Of a DNA stretch of 34,084 nucleotides, positions 31,379 to 34,084 are shown in pieces; position 1 is the stretch's first letter; every line of letters starts with the position of its first letter. Location: positions 1-34,084 of the forward strand of contig NZ_NXIB02000070.1 in NCBI RefSeq assembly GCF_002412335.2. Reading direction: 5' to 3'. This stretch comes from Tychonema bourrellyi FEM_GT703. GTDB taxonomy: Bacteria > Cyanobacteriota > Cyanobacteriia > Cyanobacteriales > Microcoleaceae. The notes below the pieces were generated by a model. That model saw nothing but the letters and a program-made list of their open reading frames with translations, did no database searches and was not told the DNA's origin. The translations under genes and the position numbers were made by a program.

Positions 31379-32113
31379 ATGATATCAGATATTATGACTT
31401 CGATAAATATGCTGCGTCAAGAGGCAGATGCGATCGGTATTACTGAGGAAGAAGCCAGAAAGTATGGCAACATTCGACACAGAAGAACCTGGTCTCTGGC
31501 GATCGAACATCACCTCTCAATGCAAGGTTTGGGCGATCGCATTCAACCATCTTTCACCAATCCCAATCTCGACTCCTCCTTCCCCTCGACAGACTCTCCG
31601 CAGACGGAGAATCGTCCAGAGTTCAAGGATTACAGTATTCAAATGACGGCGAATCTAGGGGAATCTCGGCATACAATTGAAGACCAAATAACATCCGTTG
31701 TTGCGCCCAGACACCCCGTATTACATCCGGTGCGGCACAGCAAATCCATTCACTATCTCAAGCAAGCTGGAAGTTTTGATCAAGTAGTTCAAAATCACAT
31801 TAAAGCCCTAAAAAGCGCATCCCATACTCACACAAATTCCTCCGATTTATCCATCATTAATTGGGTTTGTCCTGAGTGCGGCCCTCAAGGCGACATTAAC
31901 TGTCACCTTTGTGAAGGTGTTGGGAATATCACTGACATTGCAGCGATTGGATGGACTCTAGCTTATATGGAAATGTTGGGTTGTTCAGCCCGCGAAATAG
32001 AACCAATCAGGAGATTATCGCCTGCGTCAAACATTCTGGAATTGAATTTAGCAACTTGTGTTGCTATCAAACAAAGTGCAGAAATCTTAGCCCGAACTGA
32101 AAAATGGTTATAG
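31379..32113 (+). CDS. Unrecognised protein with a CxxC-x7-CxxC zinc-ribbon-like motif
   Basis: A 244-residue protein I do not recognise. The N-terminal 40 residues are helical and charged (LRQEADAIGITEEEARKYGN IRHRRTWSLAIEHHL). A poorly conserved-looking Ser/Pro/Thr-rich linker runs from about 55 to 110. A His-rich stretch (APRHPVLHPVRHSKSIHYLK) follows, then NWVCPECGPQGDINCHLCEG with C164, C167, C175 and C178, and a helical C-terminus. The cysteine pattern is like half of a DnaJ-type zinc-binding domain. The start at ATG 31379 is a choice: 31394 and 31409 are also in frame, and a TTG at 31355 lengthens it. It could be a small regulatory or chaperone-related protein, but no function can be claimed. 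Confidence 0.65.
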   Translation: MISDIMTSINMLRQEADAIGITEEEARKYGNIRHRRTWSLAIEHHLSMQGLGDRIQPSFTNPNLDSSFPSTDSPQTENRPEFKDYSIQMTANLGESRHTIEDQITSVVAPRHPVLHPVRHSKSIHYLKQAGSFDQVVQNHIKALKSASHTHTNSSDLSIINWVCPECGPQGDINCHLCEGVGNITDIAAIGWTLAYMEMLGCSAREIEPIRRLSPASNILELNLATCVAIKQSAEILARTEKWL

Positions 32114-32210
32114 AATTGGGAATTGGGAAGAAGGCAGAGTAAAACACTTAGCGATCCCGCGCCAACCATCTTGCATAAAAATATCGATATCGCCAACTTT
32201 ATTCATCTCC

Positions 32211-32543
32211 CTAAACAACAGCAAAACCTGTAAACTGTCGCACAAAAGGAGAGCGAAAAGCCAAAACAATATCGTTTTTAGGAACTCCTAGTTCTACCAA
32301 CTTTTCCGCTAATCCTGCTTCTGTAAAATCTCGTTGAACCCAGATTTTGTCATCTTTAATATCGATGTGAATCGGACATCCGTGAATCCGTTCCTCATCC
32401 TGCCAACCTATGTGCAGTAATAAATAGCGACCCCGTTCTTCATCGAATATCGCCTCCATTTCAATAGAGTCTTCACTACTTTGATAGCTCAAATATTGGG
32501 TTAGTAGTTGTTTAACTAAATCCCGATAATTTAGTGTTTCCAT
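32211..32543 (-). CDS. xisI: XisI (fdxN-element excision controlling factor) family protein
   Basis: A 110-residue XisI-family protein (about 112 in Anabaena). It begins METLNYRDLVKQLLTQYLSY, then YLLLHIGWQDEERIHGCPIH IDIKDDKIWVQRDFTE, and ends KNDIVLAFRSPFVRQFTGFA VV. In Anabaena XisH and XisI are needed to control excision of the fdxN element during heterocyst differentiation. Most homologues, as here, are not next to any such element and have an unknown role. Its gene start overlaps the xisH stop by 13 bp, so the proteins are coupled and probably form a complex. I see no fdxN or recombinase gene in the window. Confidence 0.93.
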   Translation of the reverse strand: METLNYRDLVKQLLTQYLSYQSSEDSIEMEAIFDEERGRYLLLHIGWQDEERIHGCPIHIDIKDDKIWVQRDFTEAGLAEKLVELGVPKNDIVLAFRSPFVRQFTGFAVV

Positions 32544-32950
32544 AAAACAATCTCCTCTTGTTTTGGATTAAAGACAATCAGTTTGAGCTGATGTTGTTCT
32601 ACTGCTTCTTCAACAAACGAATCTGCAAAAAATTCTCTATAGGTATCTTGGGGGACTGCCAAATATAAAACTCTTGCGGAACCGACTTTTTGCAAGGCTA
32701 ACCGATAGTTAAGATACTGACCCACTGCCATGTGAAACTCTGCAATTGTTGAGCGTCCGATAAAACTTTTTATCTCGACAGCTATTTGATTTTTTTGTCG
32801 TTCTACTATTAATAATTTGTCGGCTGCCAAATCGATAAAAAATTCGGTTTGCCGACTGAGTTTCAAAAATAGTGGATCGTTAATAATTGTCCATCCGTCT
32901 TTTTTTAAAGCAGATATAACAATCTGGTGAAAAACATCCTTGGCTGGCAT
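32531..32950 (-). CDS. xisH: XisH (fdxN-element excision controlling factor) family protein
   Basis: A 139-residue XisH-family protein, full length. It begins MPAKDVFHQIVISALKKDGW TIINDPLFL. IDLAADKLLIVERQKNQIAV EIKSFIGRSTIAEFHMAVGQ YLNYRLAL carries the D...E-x-K core of a PD-(D/E)XK-like fold, and LYLAVPQDTYREFFADSFVE and KLIVFNPKQEEIVLWKH follow. It is therefore nuclease-like by fold, and XisI may restrain it, which would look like a toxin-antitoxin or defence pair. That reading is inference. It is first in the xisH-xisI operon. The ATG at 32950 is the family start. Confidence 0.93.
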   Translation of the reverse strand: MPAKDVFHQIVISALKKDGWTIINDPLFLKLSRQTEFFIDLAADKLLIVERQKNQIAVEIKSFIGRSTIAEFHMAVGQYLNYRLALQKVGSARVLYLAVPQDTYREFFADSFVEEAVEQHQLKLIVFNPKQEEIVLWKH

Positions 32951-32985
32951 AAAAATATTTTAGACCTTTTTCTATAAAAGAGCAA

Positions 32986-33117
32986 TTGTTTTCAGACAAG
33001 AACCGACTACCAACCCTTAAATACAGCGGCATCATTCCACCTGACTGGGAACTAGCCCGCCCGCCCGTTTTTAGCCCCCAAATCTCTCAAGTTGCCTTCA
33101 CCAACGGCATCAACTAA
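32986..33117 (+). other. Possible gene remnant (43-codon frame, TTG start)
   Basis: An open frame reading LKYSGIIPPDWELARPPVFS PQISQVAFTNGIN then TAA. The composition (Trp, paired Pro, no low complexity) looks like the C-terminus of a real protein rather than random DNA. No ATG is present, and the frame upstream is short. It lies between xisH and gmk on the opposite strand. I do not recognise the parent protein. Confidence 0.35.
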
Positions 33118-33120
33118 CAG

Positions 33121-33678
33121 TTAACAGTTAACAAACAAAACAGATTCCAATCCTGTTAAAGCAACTTCCAAATCATCATTGATAACTTGAAAATCAAATT
33201 CTCCTGCTGCTTCAATTTCTGCCTTAGCCCGCAGTAACCGACGGGCGATCGCACTTTCGGAATCCAAACCTCGACTCCGCAAACGGCGTTCCAACTCTTC
33301 CCAAGAAGGAGGTAAAATAAAAATTCGCACCGCCTCTGGAAATTTATTTCTAATTTGTCTAGCGCCTTCAAGTTCAATTTCGAGCAATATAAACTCTCCC
33401 TCTTCTATACCTTGCTGGAGAGCAAAATAGGGAGTACCGTACAAATTACCCGCAAACTCAGCCCATTCGGCCAATTCCTCAGCCTCAAGCATTTGTTCAA
33501 AGCGACTGCGATCGACAAAATAGTAATGTTGTCCTTCAATTTCTCCTTCACGGGGCGATCGAGTTGTCACCGATACAGAGAGATGTAATTCGGGATGGCG
33601 CGTGAGGAGCGATCGAACTAAAGTACCTTTCCCTACACCGCTAGGCCCCGTCAGAACAATTAATTTCCCTGATTTCAT
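33121..33678 (-). CDS. gmk: Guanylate kinase
   Basis: A 185-residue guanylate kinase (GMP + ATP to GDP + ADP). The P-loop is LTGPSGVGKGTLV (about 8-20). The GMP-binding region is SVTTRSPREGEIEGQHYYFV, then EWAEFAGNLYGTPYFAL and ILLEIELEGARQI. The lid region is ERRLRSRGLDSESAIARRL. The start ATG at 33678 gives the family N-terminus MKSGKLIVLTGPSG; the upstream in-frame ATG at 33702 is less likely. It lies 78 bp downstream of remA, the arrangement also found in Bacillus (remA-gmk), so it is probably co-transcribed with it. Confidence 0.96.
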   Translation of the reverse strand: MKSGKLIVLTGPSGVGKGTLVRSLLTRHPELHLSVSVTTRSPREGEIEGQHYYFVDRSRFEQMLEAEELAEWAEFAGNLYGTPYFALQQGIEEGEFILLEIELEGARQIRNKFPEAVRIFILPPSWEELERRLRSRGLDSESAIARRLLRAKAEIEAAGEFDFQVINDDLEVALTGLESVLFVNC

Positions 33679-33756
33679 CTTAAGAATAGAAACTTGTAAC
33701 AATTTAAGTTGTCACTTAGTCTAGACTGTAGGTGCTCAAATTGCAACTAGACAAGC

Positions 33757-34023
33757 TCAATCATCCCGATTTTGGCCATCTTTGCTCACCACAAAACGAT
33801 TAGCCACCGTTTCTGGCTGAATCGCCGAGAGAATAACATGACTTGAATCAGTAATAATTACCGCCCTCGTGCGCCGCCCATAAGTAGCATCCACCAGTTG
33901 TCCTCGCTCCCGCGCATCAGTAATAATCCGTTTAATTGGCGCTGACTCTGGACTGACAATGGCAATAACTCGATTGGCAGACACAATATTACCAAAACCG
34001 ATATTAATTAATTGAATATCCAT
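33757..34023 (-). CDS. remA: RemA-family (DUF370) regulator
   Basis: An 88-residue DUF370/RemA protein: [73 protein letters not shown]. In Bacillus RemA is a ring-forming DNA-binding activator of biofilm matrix genes. The cyanobacterial homologues share the sequence but their targets are not known to me. The ATG at 34023 is chosen over 34050 because [12 protein letters not shown] is the family N-terminus. It precedes gmk on the minus strand. The upstream sequence runs to the window edge and includes a GAAGGAA-type tandem repeat. Confidence 0.93.
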   Translation of the reverse strand: MDIQLINIGFGNIVSANRVIAIVSPESAPIKRIITDARERGQLVDATYGRRTRAVIITDSSHVILSAIQPETVANRFVVSKDGQNRDD

Positions 34024-34063
34024 GAAAATCTTAATGTATGTGAATGACAAACTTTAAGTAAGT

Positions 34064-34084
34064 AGAAGGAAGAAGGAAGAAGGA
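34064..34084. repeat. Heptamer tandem repeat at the window edge
   Basis: AGAAGGA is repeated three times up to the last base and may continue beyond the window. It lies about 40 bp upstream of remA. Confidence 0.8.

Noticed and set aside
32211-32950. An fdxN-type excision element
   Set aside because: Only the controlling factors are present; no recombinase, nif gene or flanking direct repeat was seen.

Overview
The window is chromosomal DNA from a filamentous, Oscillatoriales-like cyanobacterium (Microcoleus/Oscillatoria/Phormidium type). The evidence is a complete chlH (Mg-chelatase H subunit), very frequent HIP1 octamers (GCGATCGC), cyanobacterial families (DUF1818, XisH/XisI, Uma2, pentapeptide and ankyrin proteins), heptamer tandem repeats, and several families of dispersed palindromic repeats. 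The genus is inference. There is no rRNA, CRISPR array or complete insertion sequence. One tRNA (Pro, GGG) is present.

Layout. 1-4.4 kb: a truncated LpxB-related gene, an ankyrin protein, a Uma2 putative nuclease bracketed by 72-bp direct repeats, and two tandem paralogues with EHF-FG repeats and RTX-like tails. 4.9-8.9 kb: chlH. 9.0-13.0 kb: an AT-rich, probably acquired island with a DUF262/HNH (GmrSD-like) nuclease, a cytosine-C5 DNA methyltransferase and a small gene broken by a nonsense codon. 13.0-15.0 kb: tRNA-Pro, a DUF1818 gene, a membrane-anchored protein and rpoZ, which sits between two inverted 141-bp MITE copies. 15.1-21.0 kb: an SGNH hydrolase, then the most interesting segment. 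That segment holds an OmpR-type response regulator and sensor kinase, a secreted collagen-like Gly-X-Y protein, a PiuC/prolyl-hydroxylase-like Fe(II)/2-oxoglutarate dioxygenase, a Tyr/Asn/Gly-repeat RTX protein, and a duplicated PepSY-type membrane protein.

21-32 kb: a class III nucleotide cyclase, a secreted pentapeptide-repeat protein, a PD-(D/E)XK-like protein, cysH, a class II aldolase, a second Uma2 gene, tex, xseA-xseB and an unrecognised zinc-ribbon-like protein. 32-34 kb: xisH-xisI, gmk and remA.

How the genes may work together. The strongest undescribed candidate is 15.9-21.0 kb. The two repeat proteins on either side of the dioxygenase share a TKIW-G-(I/V)-G N-terminus. Each also has an identical 21-bp element ending 47-48 bp upstream of its start codon. 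The element contains an 11-bp-spaced direct repeat, as expected for an OmpR-family regulator, and such a regulator is encoded next door. I infer a metal-responsive or envelope regulon in which the dioxygenase, and possibly the PepSY protein, act with the repeat proteins. This is a hypothesis drawn from sequence and context only.
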